Counted from the stretch's first letter, positions 18,996 through 28,543 are shown. The stretch: 64,000 nucleotides of DNA from Pseudomonas asiatica (GCF_009932335.1 NZ_BLJF01000001.1:4132744-4196743); one strand, 5' to 3'. The notes: a model not told the origin generated them from the sequence alone. Made by a program: numbers and translations.

Positions 18996-19151
18996 TCAAT
19001 GGGTGGTCAGCCCCGCAGCCCCCATGAACAGGCGCATCACGTAGGCCGCCACGCCCAGGGCCGCCACGCTCATCGCCCAGATCAGCAGCAGCCAGCCCAA
19101 CCGCTGCCACAGGGGTTTCTTCTCCTCCAAGCCAGGCTTGCCGGTCATCAT
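18996..19151 (-). CDS. Small bd-type oxidase-associated membrane protein (DUF2474-like)
   Basis: A 51-residue single-pass membrane protein: basic N-terminus (MMTGKPGLEEKKPLWQRLGW) followed by one hydrophobic helix of about 22 residues. It begins nine bases after the cioB stop with a strong GGAGGG site. Short one-helix proteins in this position (CydX/CydS/DUF2474 types) stabilise the haem pocket of bd-type oxidases. Homology to DUF2474 is by position and pattern only. Confidence 0.85.
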   Translation of the reverse strand: MMTGKPGLEEKKPLWQRLGWLLLIWAMSVAALGVAAYVMRLFMGAAGLTTH

Positions 19152-19160
19152 GCAGCCCTC

Positions 19161-20168
19161 CTAGTGATAGCCGTCTTCATGGGTCACCTTGCCGCGGAAC
19201 ACGTAGTAGCTCCAGAAGGTATACATGAGGATGAACGGCAGGATGAACAGTGTGCCCACCAGCATGAAGCCCTGGCTCTGCGGTGGCGCCGCGGCATCCC
19301 AGATCGAGATCGATGGCGGGATGATGTTCGGCCACAGACTGATGCCCAGGCCGCTGTAGCCGAGGAAGATCAGCACCAACGTCAGCAGGAACGGCGTGTA
19401 GTGCGCATTGCGCGCCACCGCCTTGAGCAACCCGTAGAAGGTTACCAGCACCAGGATCGGCACTGGCATGAACCAGACCAGATTAGGCATGCTGAACCAG
19501 CGCTCGGCGATCTGCGGGTAGGCGATCGGTGTCCACAGGCTGACAATGCCGATCACCACCAGCAGCACCAGCGCCAGCGGCCGGGCAATGTCGTGCATCT
19601 TCTGCTGCAGCGCCCCTTCGGTCTTCATGATCAGCCAAGTGCAGCCCAGCAGGGTGTAGGCAACGATCAGCCCCAGGCCACAGAACAGGCTGAACGGGGT
19701 CAGCCAGTCAAGGGTGCCACCGGCGAAATGCCGGTCGACCACCTTGAAACCCTCGAGGAATGCACCCAGCGCCACGCCCTGGAAGAAGGTGGCGATCAAC
19801 GAGCCCCAGATGAACGCCTTGTCCCAGATGTGGCGCTTGTCGGCCTTGGCCTTGAAGCGGAACTCGAAGGCCACGCCGCGGAAGATCAGACCGATCAGCA
19901 TCAGGATCAATGGCAGGTACAGGGCCTCCAGCACCACCGAGTAAGCCATCGGGAACGCCCCGAACAGCCCGGCACCGCCCAGCACCAGCCAGGTCTCGTT
20001 ACCATCCCAAACGGGGGCGACGGTGTTCATCATCACATCACGGTCATGCTCGCCCTTGACGAACGGGAAGAGCATGCCGATCCCCAGGTCGAAACCATCC
20101 ATCACCACGTACATCATGACGCCGAAGATAATGATCACGGCCCAGATCAGCGGAAGGTCGATACCCAT
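19161..20168 (-). CDS. cioB: Cyanide-insensitive terminal oxidase subunit II
   Basis: The 335-residue CydB-like subunit of the quinol oxidase. It has multiple membrane helices and family stretches (VMDGFDLGIGMLFPF, WDGNETWLVLGGAGLF, FRGVAFEFRFK). It starts four bases after the cioA stop. CioAB oxidises ubiquinol and reduces oxygen at the inner membrane even when cyanide blocks haem-copper oxidases. Confidence 0.93.
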   Translation of the reverse strand: MGIDLPLIWAVIIIFGVMMYVVMDGFDLGIGMLFPFVKGEHDRDVMMNTVAPVWDGNETWLVLGGAGLFGAFPMAYSVVLEALYLPLILMLIGLIFRGVAFEFRFKAKADKRHIWDKAFIWGSLIATFFQGVALGAFLEGFKVVDRHFAGGTLDWLTPFSLFCGLGLIVAYTLLGCTWLIMKTEGALQQKMHDIARPLALVLLVVIGIVSLWTPIAYPQIAERWFSMPNLVWFMPVPILVLVTFYGLLKAVARNAHYTPFLLTLVLIFLGYSGLGISLWPNIIPPSISIWDAAAPPQSQGFMLVGTLFILPFILMYTFWSYYVFRGKVTHEDGYH

Positions 20169-20171
20169 GGC

Positions 20172-21608
20172 TCAGTTCCCCTTGCTCAGGCTGGCGGAGT
20201 TGGCCTCTCGGCCATCATCGGCGGCGGACAGCGGTCGCGCCGGCGTGCGTTTGGTGCCAGGGCCACCAGGGTTGTGCTCGTCTCCCTCACCGGTCCGCGG
20301 CCCTTTGCGCACCAGGCGCATCATGTAGCCAAGGCCGGTGCCGAACAGGGCGAAGTACACGACCACGAAGGCCACCAGGGTGAAGCCGAGCTGGGCGTAG
20401 CTATGGTTGGACACACCGTCTGCGGTGCGCATCAGGCCATACACCACCCAAGGCTGGCGGCCGATTTCGGTGGTGAACCAGCCGGCCAGCAGCGCGATCA
20501 ACCCGGAAGGGCCCATCCACAGGGCCACGTACAGGAACGGCCGCGAGGTGTAAAGCGTGCCGCGCTTGCGCAGCCAGAGGCTCCACAGGCCGACGAAGAT
20601 CATCAGGAAACCCAGCCCGACCATGATCCGGAACGACCAGAAGACGATGGTCGAGTTGGGCCGGTCTTCGGGCGGAAACTCCTTCATCGCCGGCACCTGC
20701 TTGTCCAGGCTGTGGGTCAGGATCAGGCTGCCGAGTGCCGGGATCTCGAGCTTGAAGCGGGTGGTTTCGGCCTGCATGTCGGGGATGCCGAACAAGATCA
20801 GCGGGGTCGGCTCGCCGGGCACGTTCTCCCAGTGGCCTTCGATCGCGGCAATTTTCACCGGCTGGTGCTTGAGAGTGTTCAGGCCATGGAAGTCACCGAT
20901 CACCGCCTGGATCGGGGCGACGATCAGCGCCATCCACATGGCCATCGACAGCATCTTGCGCACGGCCGGGTTGTCACGCCCGCGCAGCAGGTGCCAGGCC
21001 GCCGAGGCACCGACGAAGAACGCGGTGGAAACGAACGCGGCAGTGGCCATGTGCATCAGGCGGTAGGGGAACGAGGGGTTGAATACCACTGCCAGCCAGT
21101 CCACCGGCACAACCCGGCCGTCGATGATCTCGTGACCTTGCGGGGTCTGCATCCAACTGTTGGAGGCGAGGATCCAGAAGGTCGAGACCAAGGTGCCGAG
21201 CGCCACCATCACCGTGGAGAAGAAGTGCAGGCCACGGCCGACACGGTTCCAGCCAAACAGCATGACCCCCAGGAAGCCAGCCTCGAGGAAGAACGCGGTC
21301 AATACCTCGTAGGTGAGCAGCGGGCCGGTGATAGCGCCGGCGAAGTCGGAGAAACGACTCCAGTTGGTACCGAACTGGTAGGCCATGACCAGGCCGGAGA
21401 CCACCCCCATGCCGAAGTTGACGGCGAAGATTTTCGACCAGAAGTGATAGAGGTCACGGTAGACCTGGTTATTGGTCCGCAGCCAGAGGCCTTCGAGGAC
21501 TGCCAGGTAGCTCGCCAGGCCAATGGTGATGGCCGGGAACAGGATATGGAACGACACGGTAAAGGCAAACTGCATTCGGGCGAGCTCTAAGGCCTCTATT
21601 CCGAACAT
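20172..21608 (-). CDS. cioA: Cyanide-insensitive terminal oxidase subunit I
   Basis: The 478-residue CydA-like subunit binding the haems. Conserved features include the N-terminal ARMQFAFTVSFHILFPA with haem-ligand His21, the GRQPW motif, and SNSWMQTP. The quinol loop is short, as in CIO-type rather than E. coli CydA enzymes. The hydrophilic C-terminal tail (GPRTGEGDEHNPGGPG...) is longer than usual. An Anr/FNR-like box lies 147 bases upstream, consistent with low-oxygen control. Confidence 0.94.
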   Translation of the reverse strand: MFGIEALELARMQFAFTVSFHILFPAITIGLASYLAVLEGLWLRTNNQVYRDLYHFWSKIFAVNFGMGVVSGLVMAYQFGTNWSRFSDFAGAITGPLLTYEVLTAFFLEAGFLGVMLFGWNRVGRGLHFFSTVMVALGTLVSTFWILASNSWMQTPQGHEIIDGRVVPVDWLAVVFNPSFPYRLMHMATAAFVSTAFFVGASAAWHLLRGRDNPAVRKMLSMAMWMALIVAPIQAVIGDFHGLNTLKHQPVKIAAIEGHWENVPGEPTPLILFGIPDMQAETTRFKLEIPALGSLILTHSLDKQVPAMKEFPPEDRPNSTIVFWSFRIMVGLGFLMIFVGLWSLWLRKRGTLYTSRPFLYVALWMGPSGLIALLAGWFTTEIGRQPWVVYGLMRTADGVSNHSYAQLGFTLVAFVVVYFALFGTGLGYMMRLVRKGPRTGEGDEHNPGGPGTKRTPARPLSAADDGREANSASLSKGN

Positions 21609-21754
21609 GGTGCTTCCTCTTCAGATAATCCGGCGTCCGGGCCGCTGGCCCCGTCGCCCACTGCCCCCACGGTAGTCGAGTGCGGCGCGTTGGAATTGTT
21701 CTGTTCGATCGCAGGGATTTCGGCCCAAGGGCCCGATCGTTACATCTGGAACGA

Positions 21755-21768
21755 TTGACCCAGATCAA
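21755..21768. promoter_or_regulatory. Anr/FNR box upstream of cioAB
   Basis: TTGACCCAGATCAA matches the TTGAT-N4-ATCAA consensus at nine of ten defined positions. It lies 147 bases from the cioA start, on the regulatory side. Anr control of cioAB is known in Pseudomonas; binding here is inferred. Confidence 0.7.
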
Positions 21769-21878
21769 CGATTGCTAGGAAGCATAGTCCTGAATGGCCC
21801 GCCGGGCCGTGTGGTTGATTGCCGCGTGACCGGTTGCCCCACCCCCTTTCATGAGACGAGAAAAAGTGCCGTCCCCGG

Positions 21879-21905
21879 CAAACAGTAACTGTTTGTTACA
21901 AACAG
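21879..21905. promoter_or_regulatory. Overlapping palindromes upstream of the MFS exporter
   Basis: Two perfect 17-bp palindromes overlap: CAAACAGTAACTGTTTG and CTGTTTGTTACAAACAG, giving three alternating copies of the 7-mer CAAACAG. They lie 48 bases before the MFS start. The pattern fits cooperative binding of a TetR-type dimer. Confidence 0.6.
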
Positions 21906-21952
21906 ATGATACGCTGCGCCCCCCTCTACTGCGCCGAGGCCCCTGGTTTCCG

Positions 21953-23173
21953 ATGTCCGATTCCGCACCGCAGTTGTTGCGTCACCACCGCCCTTTCCTG
22001 GCCTTCTGGCTGGCCCGCGTGTTCACCGCCAGCGGCTTCCAGATGCTCACCGTGGCCATTGGCTGGCACCTCTACCAGCTGACCGGCAATGTGCTGGACC
22101 TGGGCCTGGTCGGCCTGGTCGAATTCGCCCCACGGGTGCTGTTCATGCTGCACACCGGGCATGTCGCCGACCGCTATGACCGGCGCAAGGTCGCTGCGCT
22201 GTGCCAGAGCCTGCAGGGGCTGATAGCCCTGGCATTGGCGCTGGGCAGTGCCACCGACAACGTTACCCGCGAGCTGATCTTTGCTCTTGCCTTCCTGCTC
22301 GGTGCCACGCGTTCGTTCGAAATGCCGGCGACCCAGGCGCTGCTGCCCAACGTGGTACCAGCCGGGCTCTTCCCACGCGCGGTGGCGGCTTCGGCATCGG
22401 CCACCCAATCGGCAACCATCGTGGCGCCGGCGGTAGGCGGCTTCCTGTATGCCTTCGGCAGCATCTGGGTATACGGCCCCACCGTGGCCCTTTACGCCAT
22501 CGCCTGCGTGCTGACCCTGAGCCTGCAGGCACGCGGCCAGGTGGCACAGCGCGGGCGCGCCAGCATCGAATCGTTGCTGGCCGGCATCCGCTTCATCCGC
22601 AGCCGGCCCGACATCCTCGGCGCCATCTCGCTGGACCTGTTCGCCGTACTGCTGGGTGGGGCCACCGCGCTGCTGCCCGTGTTCGCCAAGGACATCCTGC
22701 TGACCGGCCCGCTGGGCCTCGGCCTGCTGCGCTCTGCGCCAGCGGTGGGGGCGTTGCTGATGTCGCTGTGGCTGGCGCGCTTCCCGTTCGAGCGCAACGT
22801 GGGGCGGACCATGTTCACGGCAGTGGGCGTGTTCGGCGTGGCGACCATTGCCTTCGGCCTGTCTACCTCGTTCTGGTTCTCGCTGGCAGTGCTGGTGGTG
22901 CTGGGCGCGGCGGACATGATCAGCATGGTCATCCGCGGCGCTTTGGTGCAATTGGAGACGCCGGATGAAATGCGCGGGCGGGTGAGTGCGGTGAACGGCT
23001 TGTTCATTGGTGCCTCGAATCAGCTCGGCGAGTTCGAATCGGGGGTGACCGCGCACTGGTTTGGCACAGTGCCGGCGGTGGTGCTGGGTGGGGTGGGCAC
23101 TTTGGTGGTGACTGGGGTGTGGATAAAGCTGTTCCCGACACTGGCCAAGCGAGATCGATTGCATAACGGTTGA
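21953..23173 (+). CDS. MFS transporter (EntS-like, MFS_3)
   Basis: A 406-residue major-facilitator carrier with about 12 hydrophobic helices. The cytoplasmic loop GHVADRYDRRKV after TM2 is the MFS motif A; LLPNVVPAGLF and ETPDEMRGRVSAVNGLF are typical of the EntS/enterobactin-exporter branch. Substrate is unknown; no siderophore genes are adjacent. The start was set at the ATG after the AT-rich leader; an ATG 34 codons upstream would overlap the palindromic operator, so it is unlikely. Confidence 0.87.
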   Translation: MSDSAPQLLRHHRPFLAFWLARVFTASGFQMLTVAIGWHLYQLTGNVLDLGLVGLVEFAPRVLFMLHTGHVADRYDRRKVAALCQSLQGLIALALALGSATDNVTRELIFALAFLLGATRSFEMPATQALLPNVVPAGLFPRAVAASASATQSATIVAPAVGGFLYAFGSIWVYGPTVALYAIACVLTLSLQARGQVAQRGRASIESLLAGIRFIRSRPDILGAISLDLFAVLLGGATALLPVFAKDILLTGPLGLGLLRSAPAVGALLMSLWLARFPFERNVGRTMFTAVGVFGVATIAFGLSTSFWFSLAVLVVLGAADMISMVIRGALVQLETPDEMRGRVSAVNGLFIGASNQLGEFESGVTAHWFGTVPAVVLGGVGTLVVTGVWIKLFPTLAKRDRLHNG

Positions 23174-23180
23174 TCGTAGG

Positions 23181-23290
23181 CCTGTTCTGGCCCTATCGCC
23201 GGCAAGCCAGCTCCCACAGGTACACCACAGTTTCCGAACCCTGTGCAGTACTTGTGGGAGCTGGCTTGCCGGCGATAGGGCCGGTACAGG
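23181..23290. repeat. REP inverted pair (gccggcaagccagctcccac type)
   Basis: Opposed copies of the gccggcaagccagctcccac element between the MFS gene and the purine permease gene. The rest of the gap (to 23454) holds only a presumed promoter. Confidence 0.88.
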
Positions 23291-23454
23291 CTATAGAGAA
23301 CCCATTCCCCAACGGCCATAGGCCCCCGCCGAGCATGCTGGTATGATGCGCGGCTTTTTTCCGCCCCACACAAAACCACGGCAACCGGTACGGTCTGTGC
23401 TTTGCTGATGGGGTCGATATATTCATGGCGCCGGGGGCGCCTTGGGGAGCGGGC

Positions 23455-24750
23455 ATGCTGGAAAGGCTGTTTCAACTAAAAGCACACAACACCAATGTGC
23501 GCACCGAGATTCTCGCGGGCGTCACCACCTTCCTGGCCATGGCCTACATCCTGTTCGTCAACCCGAGCATCCTCGGCGAGACCGGCATGGACAAGGGCGC
23601 GATCTTCGTCGCCACCTGCCTGGCCGCGGCCATCGGCTCGGTGACCATGGGCCTGATCGCCAACTACCCGATCGCCCTGGCGCCGGGCATGGGCCTGAAC
23701 GCGTTCTTCACCTACACCGTGGTCCTGCACATGGGCCACACCTGGCAGGTGGCACTGGGTGCGGTGTTCCTGTCGGCGGTGATGTTCTTCCTGCTGTCGA
23801 TCTTCCGCATCCGCGAATGGATCGTGAACAGCATCCCGCTGCCGCTGCGTTCGGCCATTGCCGCGGGTATCGGCCTGTTCCTGGCACTGATCGCCCTGCA
23901 TAACGCAGGCATCGTCGTCGATAACCCAGCCACCCTGGTGGGCCTGGGCGACCTCAAGCAGCCGGCACCGATCCTCGCCACCCTGGGCTTCTTCCTGATC
24001 GTCGGCCTTGAGTCGCTGAAAGTGCGCGGTGCCGTGCTGATCGGCATTCTCGCCGTAACCATCGCCTCGATCCTGATGGGCGTGACGCCCTTCGGCGGCG
24101 TGGTCTCCATGCCGCCTTCGCTGGCCCCGACCTTCCTGCAACTGGACATCGCCGGCGCGCTGGACGTGGGCCTGGTCAGCGTGATCTTCGCCTTCCTGTT
24201 CGTCGACCTGTTCGACAACTCCGGCACCCTGATCGGTGTGGCCAAGCGCGCCGGGCTGATGGGCAAGGACGGCCACATGCCGAAAATGGGCCGTGCCCTG
24301 ATCGCCGACAGTACCGCCGCCATGGCCGGTTCCCTGCTGGGCACCTCGACCACTACCAGCTACATCGAATCCGCAGCGGGCGTGAGCGCCGGTGGCCGCA
24401 CCGGCCTGACCGCCATCGTGGTCGCCGTGCTGTTCCTGCTGGCGCTGTTCTTCGCCCCGCTGGCCGGTAGCGTGCCGGCCTTCGCCACCGCCCCGGCGCT
24501 GCTGTTCGTCGCGGTGCTGATGGCCTCGGGCCTGGCGGAAATAAACTGGGACGACGTCACCGAAGCCGCACCGGTGGTAGTGACCGCCCTGGCCATGCCG
24601 CTGACCTACTCGATCGCCAACGGCATCGCCTTCGGCTTCATTTCCTGGACCGCCGTCAAGCTGATCTCCGGCCGCCACCGCGACCTGAACCCGGCCCTGG
24701 TGATCCTTTCCATCCTGTTCGTCATCAAGCTGGGCTGGTTCAACGCATGA
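23455..24750 (+). CDS. NCS2 family purine permease (AzgA-like)
   Basis: A 431-residue inner-membrane transporter of the AzgA branch of NCS2, which takes up adenine, guanine or hypoxanthine. Signature elements are the N-terminal [20 protein letters not shown], the [12 protein letters not shown] loop, and [15 protein letters not shown] in the second repeat. The ATG is preceded by GGGAG; an ATG ten codons upstream lacks a site. The stop overlaps trmA by four bases (ATGA), so the two are coupled. Confidence 0.93.
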   Translation: MLERLFQLKAHNTNVRTEILAGVTTFLAMAYILFVNPSILGETGMDKGAIFVATCLAAAIGSVTMGLIANYPIALAPGMGLNAFFTYTVVLHMGHTWQVALGAVFLSAVMFFLLSIFRIREWIVNSIPLPLRSAIAAGIGLFLALIALHNAGIVVDNPATLVGLGDLKQPAPILATLGFFLIVGLESLKVRGAVLIGILAVTIASILMGVTPFGGVVSMPPSLAPTFLQLDIAGALDVGLVSVIFAFLFVDLFDNSGTLIGVAKRAGLMGKDGHMPKMGRALIADSTAAMAGSLLGTSTTTSYIESAAGVSAGGRTGLTAIVVAVLFLLALFFAPLAGSVPAFATAPALLFVAVLMASGLAEINWDDVTEAAPVVVTALAMPLTYSIANGIAFGFISWTAVKLISGRHRDLNPALVILSILFVIKLGWFNA

Positions 24751-25832
24751 GTGCTGCTTTCGACCCCTCCTCCTACACCACCCAGCTGGACGCCAAGGTG
24801 GCCCGGCTGCGCGAGCTGCTGGCGCCGTTCGGCGCGCCGGAGCCGGCTGTTTTCGACTCGCCGCGCGAGCATTACCGCCTGCGCGCCGAATTCCGCCTGT
24901 GGCGCGAGGATGGCCAGCGCCACTACGCCATGTTCGCCCCGGGCGAGAAGCACAAGGCGATCCTGATCGAGGACTTCCCTATCGCCAGCCAGCGCATCAA
25001 TGCACTGATGCCGCGCCTGAAGGCGGCCTGGCAGGCCAGCGAGGAGCTGGGCAACCGCCTGTTCCAGGTGGAGTTCCTCACCACCCTGGCTGGCGATGCC
25101 ATGGTCACCCTGTGCTACCACCGCCCGCTGGACGAGGCGTGGGAAACGGCCGCACGGCAGCTGGCCGAAGACCTGGGCGTCAGCATTATCGGCCGCTCCA
25201 AGGGCAAACGCCTGGTCATCGGCCGAGACTACGCGGTGGAAAAACTCGAAGTCGCTGGCCGTGTGTTCAGCTACCGCCAGCCGGAAGGCGCGTTCACCCA
25301 GCCCAACGGCGCGGTGAACCAGAAGATGCTGAGCTGGGCCTTCGAGGCCATGGGCGAACGCAAGGACGACCTTCTGGAGCTTTACTGCGGCAACGGCAAC
25401 TTCACCCTGCCGCTGGCCACCCGCGTGCGCCAGGTGCTGGCCACGGAAATCAGCAAGACCTCGGTCAATGCCGCGCTGAGCAACCTCGACGAGAACGCTG
25501 TAGATAACGTGCGGCTGGTGCGCCTGTCGGCAGAAGAGCTGACCCAGGCGCTGAATGAGGTGCGGCCGTTCCGCCGGCTGGAAGGCATCGACCTTAAGAG
25601 CTACGAGTTCGGTACGGTGTTCGTCGACCCGCCGCGGGCGGGGATGGACCCGGATACCTGCGAGCTGACCCGGCGTTTCGAGCGGATCCTGTACATCTCG
25701 TGCAACCCGGAGACGCTGGCGGCGAACATTGCCCAGCTGCAGGACACTCACCGCATCGAGCGGTGTGCGTTGTTTGACCAGTTCCCGTATACCCACCATA
25801 TGGAGAGTGGGGTTTTGCTGGTTCGGCGCTGA
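24747..25832 (+). CDS. trmA: tRNA (uracil-54-C5) methyltransferase
   Basis: A 361-residue SAM enzyme forming ribothymidine at tRNA position 54. It carries motif [17 protein letters not shown], the [11 protein letters not shown] motif IV, and the nucleophile cysteine in [11 protein letters not shown]. The C-terminal histidine and glutamate of HHMESGVLL complete the active site. Translationally coupled to the purine permease upstream, an odd pairing not obviously functional. Confidence 0.96.
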   Translation: MSAAFDPSSYTTQLDAKVARLRELLAPFGAPEPAVFDSPREHYRLRAEFRLWREDGQRHYAMFAPGEKHKAILIEDFPIASQRINALMPRLKAAWQASEELGNRLFQVEFLTTLAGDAMVTLCYHRPLDEAWETAARQLAEDLGVSIIGRSKGKRLVIGRDYAVEKLEVAGRVFSYRQPEGAFTQPNGAVNQKMLSWAFEAMGERKDDLLELYCGNGNFTLPLATRVRQVLATEISKTSVNAALSNLDENAVDNVRLVRLSAEELTQALNEVRPFRRLEGIDLKSYEFGTVFVDPPRAGMDPDTCELTRRFERILYISCNPETLAANIAQLQDTHRIERCALFDQFPYTHHMESGVLLVRR

Positions 25833-25847
25833 CCTTCGGATCGCCGG

Positions 25848-25950
25848 GGCTGCTTTGCAGCCCATCGCGACACAAGGCCGCTCCTACAGGAGGAACGCGA
25901 TTCCCTGTAGGAGCGGCCTTGTGTCGCGATGGGCCGCAAAGCGGCCCCCG
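25848..25950. repeat. REP inverted pair (cgcgacacaaggccgctcct type)
   Basis: Opposed copies between the convergent trmA and pcaG genes, bounded by ggggctgctttgcagccc and gggccgcaaagcggcccc. Confidence 0.9.
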
Positions 25951-25959
25951 AGGTCCAAC

Positions 25960-26565
25960 TCAGAAGTCGAAGAACACCGTCTCCCCTTCCCCCTGAATAC
26001 GGATATCGAAGCGATATGCCGTCTTCCCGTCCACCTCGCAACGCTTGGCCACCAGGGTCTCGCGCCGCTGCGGCTGCTCGATCAGGTTGAGCACCGGGCA
26101 CTTGGCATTGGCCTCGGCCTCGTCATCGAAATACAGCCGCGTGTGCAGGTGGATGTTGATCCCCCGGGCAAACAGGCTGATGTTGATGTGCGGCGCCATC
26201 GGCACGCCCGCAGCGTTGTTCACCACACCCGGCTTGACCGTGTGCAGGGTCCATTCACCTGCATCGAAGGTGGTGGCAGTGCGGCCAAAGCTGTTGAAGG
26301 CGTTTTCCAGGTTGTAGGCATCCTGGTACTCGCCGTTGGCATCGGCTTGCCACACTTCCAGGAACGAATCGCGCACCAGGTGGCCGTTACCGTCATACAC
26401 CTGGCCGATCAGCAGGATGTGCTCGCCCGGCGCGTCCGGCTTGGCCAGGCGGTTCCAGATTTCCTGGTCGCGGGTCGGGTTGCCGGCCGCTTCCAGGGCC
26501 AGGCCGATGTGTACGTAGGGGCCGGCGGTCTGCGAAGGGGTTTCCGGCAGCAGTTCGATTGGCAT
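25960..26565 (-). CDS. pcaG: Protocatechuate 3,4-dioxygenase alpha subunit
   Basis: The 201-residue structural subunit of the intradiol dioxygenase opening protocatechuate to beta-carboxymuconate in the beta-ketoadipate pathway. It carries the family fold (TAGPYVHIGLA, GQVYDGNGHLV, WTLHTVKPG, PHINISLFARGI) but not the four iron ligands, which are in PcaH. Ten bases separate it from pcaH upstream, with a GAGGA site. The other pca genes are elsewhere, as in P. putida. Confidence 0.96.
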   Translation of the reverse strand: MPIELLPETPSQTAGPYVHIGLALEAAGNPTRDQEIWNRLAKPDAPGEHILLIGQVYDGNGHLVRDSFLEVWQADANGEYQDAYNLENAFNSFGRTATTFDAGEWTLHTVKPGVVNNAAGVPMAPHINISLFARGINIHLHTRLYFDDEAEANAKCPVLNLIEQPQRRETLVAKRCEVDGKTAYRFDIRIQGEGETVFFDF

Positions 26566-26575
26566 GGCGGGGTCC

Positions 26576-27295
26576 TCAGCAGTTTTCGAAGTGGGTCTTG
26601 CGCTGGCCGCGCAGCACGATGTCGAAGCGGTAGGCCAGGCAGTCCATCGGGTTGGCGTTGCTCATGTCGAGCTTGGCGATCAACTGCTGCACGGCTTGCG
26701 GGTTGGCGATCGACTTGACGATCGGGCACATCGGGATCAGCGGGTCACCCTCGAAGTACAGCTGGGTAATCAGCTTGGTGGCGATCGACGGGCCGCTGAT
26801 GGCGAAGTGGATGTGCGCCGGGCGCCAGTCGTTCGGGCCGTTGCGCCATGGGTACGGGCCCGGCTTGATGGTGCGGAAGCTGTAGTAGCCATCACGGTCG
26901 GTCAGGCAGCGGCCGACGCCACCGAAGTTCGGGTCCAGCGGCGCCAGGTAGCGGTCGTTCTTGTGACGGTAGCGGCCGCCGGCGTTGGCTTGCCACATTT
27001 CCACCAGGGTGTTCGGCACAGGCTTGCCGTACTGGTCGACGACACGGCCGGCAACGATGATGCGCTCGCCGATCGGCAAGCCGCCGTTGTTGAAGTTCAG
27101 CAGCAGGTCATGGTCATGGGCGCCGAAGCCCAGGTGGGAAAAGTCCGGGCCGGTAGTTTCGCTGATCGACTGCGGGATGCTGACCAGTGCCTGGCGTGGC
27201 GAACGGGCAATGGACGTCTTGTAGTCAGGCGTAAGAGCTTTCGGGTGCCAGTTGCGATCACGGATCACGAAGCGGCTGTTGTCCTGGGCGGGCAT
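26576..27295 (-). CDS. pcaH: Protocatechuate 3,4-dioxygenase beta subunit
   Basis: The 239-residue catalytic subunit with non-haem Fe(III). All four ligands are visible: Tyr109, Tyr148, His161 and His163 (108, 147, 160 and 162 when the start Met is removed). The intradiol dioxygenase signature follows [18 protein letters not shown] PcaQ-type operator lies 132 bases upstream of the start. It forms an operon with pcaG. Confidence 0.97.
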   Translation of the reverse strand: MPAQDNSRFVIRDRNWHPKALTPDYKTSIARSPRQALVSIPQSISETTGPDFSHLGFGAHDHDLLLNFNNGGLPIGERIIVAGRVVDQYGKPVPNTLVEMWQANAGGRYRHKNDRYLAPLDPNFGGVGRCLTDRDGYYSFRTIKPGPYPWRNGPNDWRPAHIHFAISGPSIATKLITQLYFEGDPLIPMCPIVKSIANPQAVQQLIAKLDMSNANPMDCLAYRFDIVLRGQRKTHFENC

Positions 27296-27349
27296 GCCGG
27301 TTTCCTCTCTTGGAATTATGGAAATGCGCGGGGGGATTATTTGAAACCC

Positions 27350-27374
27350 TGTCGCGGGCAAGCCCGCTCCCACA
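27350..27374. repeat. Single REP element
   Basis: One unpaired gcgggcaagcccgctcccac palindrome in the pcaH upstream region. Confidence 0.7.
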
Positions 27375-27426
27375 TGCAGTTTCAGGCAGGTAGCGCGCAA
27401 TGAATATTGAAATCAGCAACATCAAA

Positions 27427-27444
27427 CATAACCATTTGGTTATG
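27427..27444. promoter_or_regulatory. PcaQ-type operator upstream of pcaH
   Basis: CATAACCA-TT-TGGTTATG is a perfect dyad containing ATAACC-N4-GGTTAT. This closely matches the ATAACC-N4-GGTTAA box described for the LysR activator PcaQ. It lies 132 bases before pcaH and 79 bases before the divergent peptidase gene. pcaQ itself is not in the window. Confidence 0.8.
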
Positions 27445-27522
27445 CATAAGCACCTTGGCCTGACACTCGCCGCTGTCGTGGACTAATCTTTGTCTTCTTG
27501 TTTCACGCTCCGGAGAGTATTC

Positions 27523-28410
27523 ATGGATTGGCGAAAAGGTCGACGCAGCGACAATGTGGTCGATGCCCGAGGCGAAGGTGGTGGCGGCGGCATGCGTTTC
27601 GGCGGCGGCAAGGGGCTGGGGCTTGGTGCGGTGCTGCTGATTGTCGGCATCGGCTGGCTCACCGGCCAGGACCCGTTGCAGATTCTTGGCCAGCTCGCCG
27701 GCCAGATGGAGCAACAACAACAGCAGGCACCGAGCAGCGCGGGCGGCAAGGCGCCGCCGGCCAACGACCAGCAGGCCGAGTTCGTCGCCTCGATCCTGGG
27801 CGATACCGAAGACACCTGGAAAGCCCTGTTCGCCGAGGGCGGCAAGCAGTACCGCGACCCCAAGCTGGTGCTGTTCAGCGGCCAGGTCAATTCGGCCTGT
27901 GGCTTTGCCTCGGCGGCGGTGGGGCCGTTCTACTGCCCGGCAGACCAACGGGTCTACCTGGACATGTCGTTCTTCCGCGAAATGGAAACCCGCTTCGCCG
28001 CCGCCGGCGACTTTGCCCAGGCCTACGTGATCGCCCACGAAATCGGCCATCACGTGCAGACCCTGCTGGGCGTGTCGGCCAAGGTCGATGCCGCGCGCCG
28101 CAGCGGCCAGCGCATGGAAGGCGACAATGGCCTGCTGGTGCGTCAGGAACTGCAGGCCGACTGCCTGGCCGGTGTATGGGCCTACCAGGCGCAGAAGCGC
28201 CTGAACTGGCTGGAGCCGGGCGACGTCGAAGAGGCCCTGAACGCGGCCAATGCCATCGGCGATGACCGCCTGCAGCAGCAAGGCCGCGGGCGCGTGGTAC
28301 CAGACTCGTTCACCCACGGCACCTCAGCGCAACGGGTGCGCTGGTTCAAGACCGGGTTTGCCGAGGGTGAGGTGAACCGCTGCGATACCTTCAGCGCGCG
28401 CAACCTTTGA
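27523..28410 (+). CDS. ypfJ: Neutral zinc metallopeptidase (YpfJ family)
   Basis: A 295-residue membrane-anchored protein. A glycine-rich, basic N-terminus (MDWRKGRRSDNVVD...) is followed by one hydrophobic helix (about residues 33-48), a Gln-rich linker, and the zinc peptidase domain with HEIGHH and a downstream ELQADCLAG glutamate ligand. Two cysteine pairs (SACGF, FYCPAD) may be disulfide bonded. The physiological substrate is unknown. A GGAGAG site precedes the ATG. Confidence 0.92.
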   Translation: MDWRKGRRSDNVVDARGEGGGGGMRFGGGKGLGLGAVLLIVGIGWLTGQDPLQILGQLAGQMEQQQQQAPSSAGGKAPPANDQQAEFVASILGDTEDTWKALFAEGGKQYRDPKLVLFSGQVNSACGFASAAVGPFYCPADQRVYLDMSFFREMETRFAAAGDFAQAYVIAHEIGHHVQTLLGVSAKVDAARRSGQRMEGDNGLLVRQELQADCLAGVWAYQAQKRLNWLEPGDVEEALNAANAIGDDRLQQQGRGRVVPDSFTHGTSAQRVRWFKTGFAEGEVNRCDTFSARNL

Positions 28411-28433
28411 ATAGCTTCCAAAACCGACGCGAT

Positions 28434-28506
28434 CCCTGTAGGAGCGGCTTTAGCCGCGAACACCGGCAAAGCCGGTGCCATCCACCGCGAAGGGCTGCAA
28501 GGCAGC
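28434..28506. repeat. REP-like elements between ypfJ and the chemoreceptor
   Basis: A ctgtaggagcggctttagcc element followed by an accggcaaagccggt hairpin. Similar accggc..gccggt hairpins recur in the 119-bp array near 50 kb. Confidence 0.75.
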
Positions 28507-28543
28507 CCCAATCAAGCCAGTTACAAATCTGCTGAAAAAGCGT

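Noticed and set aside
18999..21590. 863-codon plus-strand frame opposite cioAB
   Set aside because: Composition is rich in His, Gln, Asp and Arg, typical of antisense to membrane-protein genes; no ribosome site or recognisable domain.
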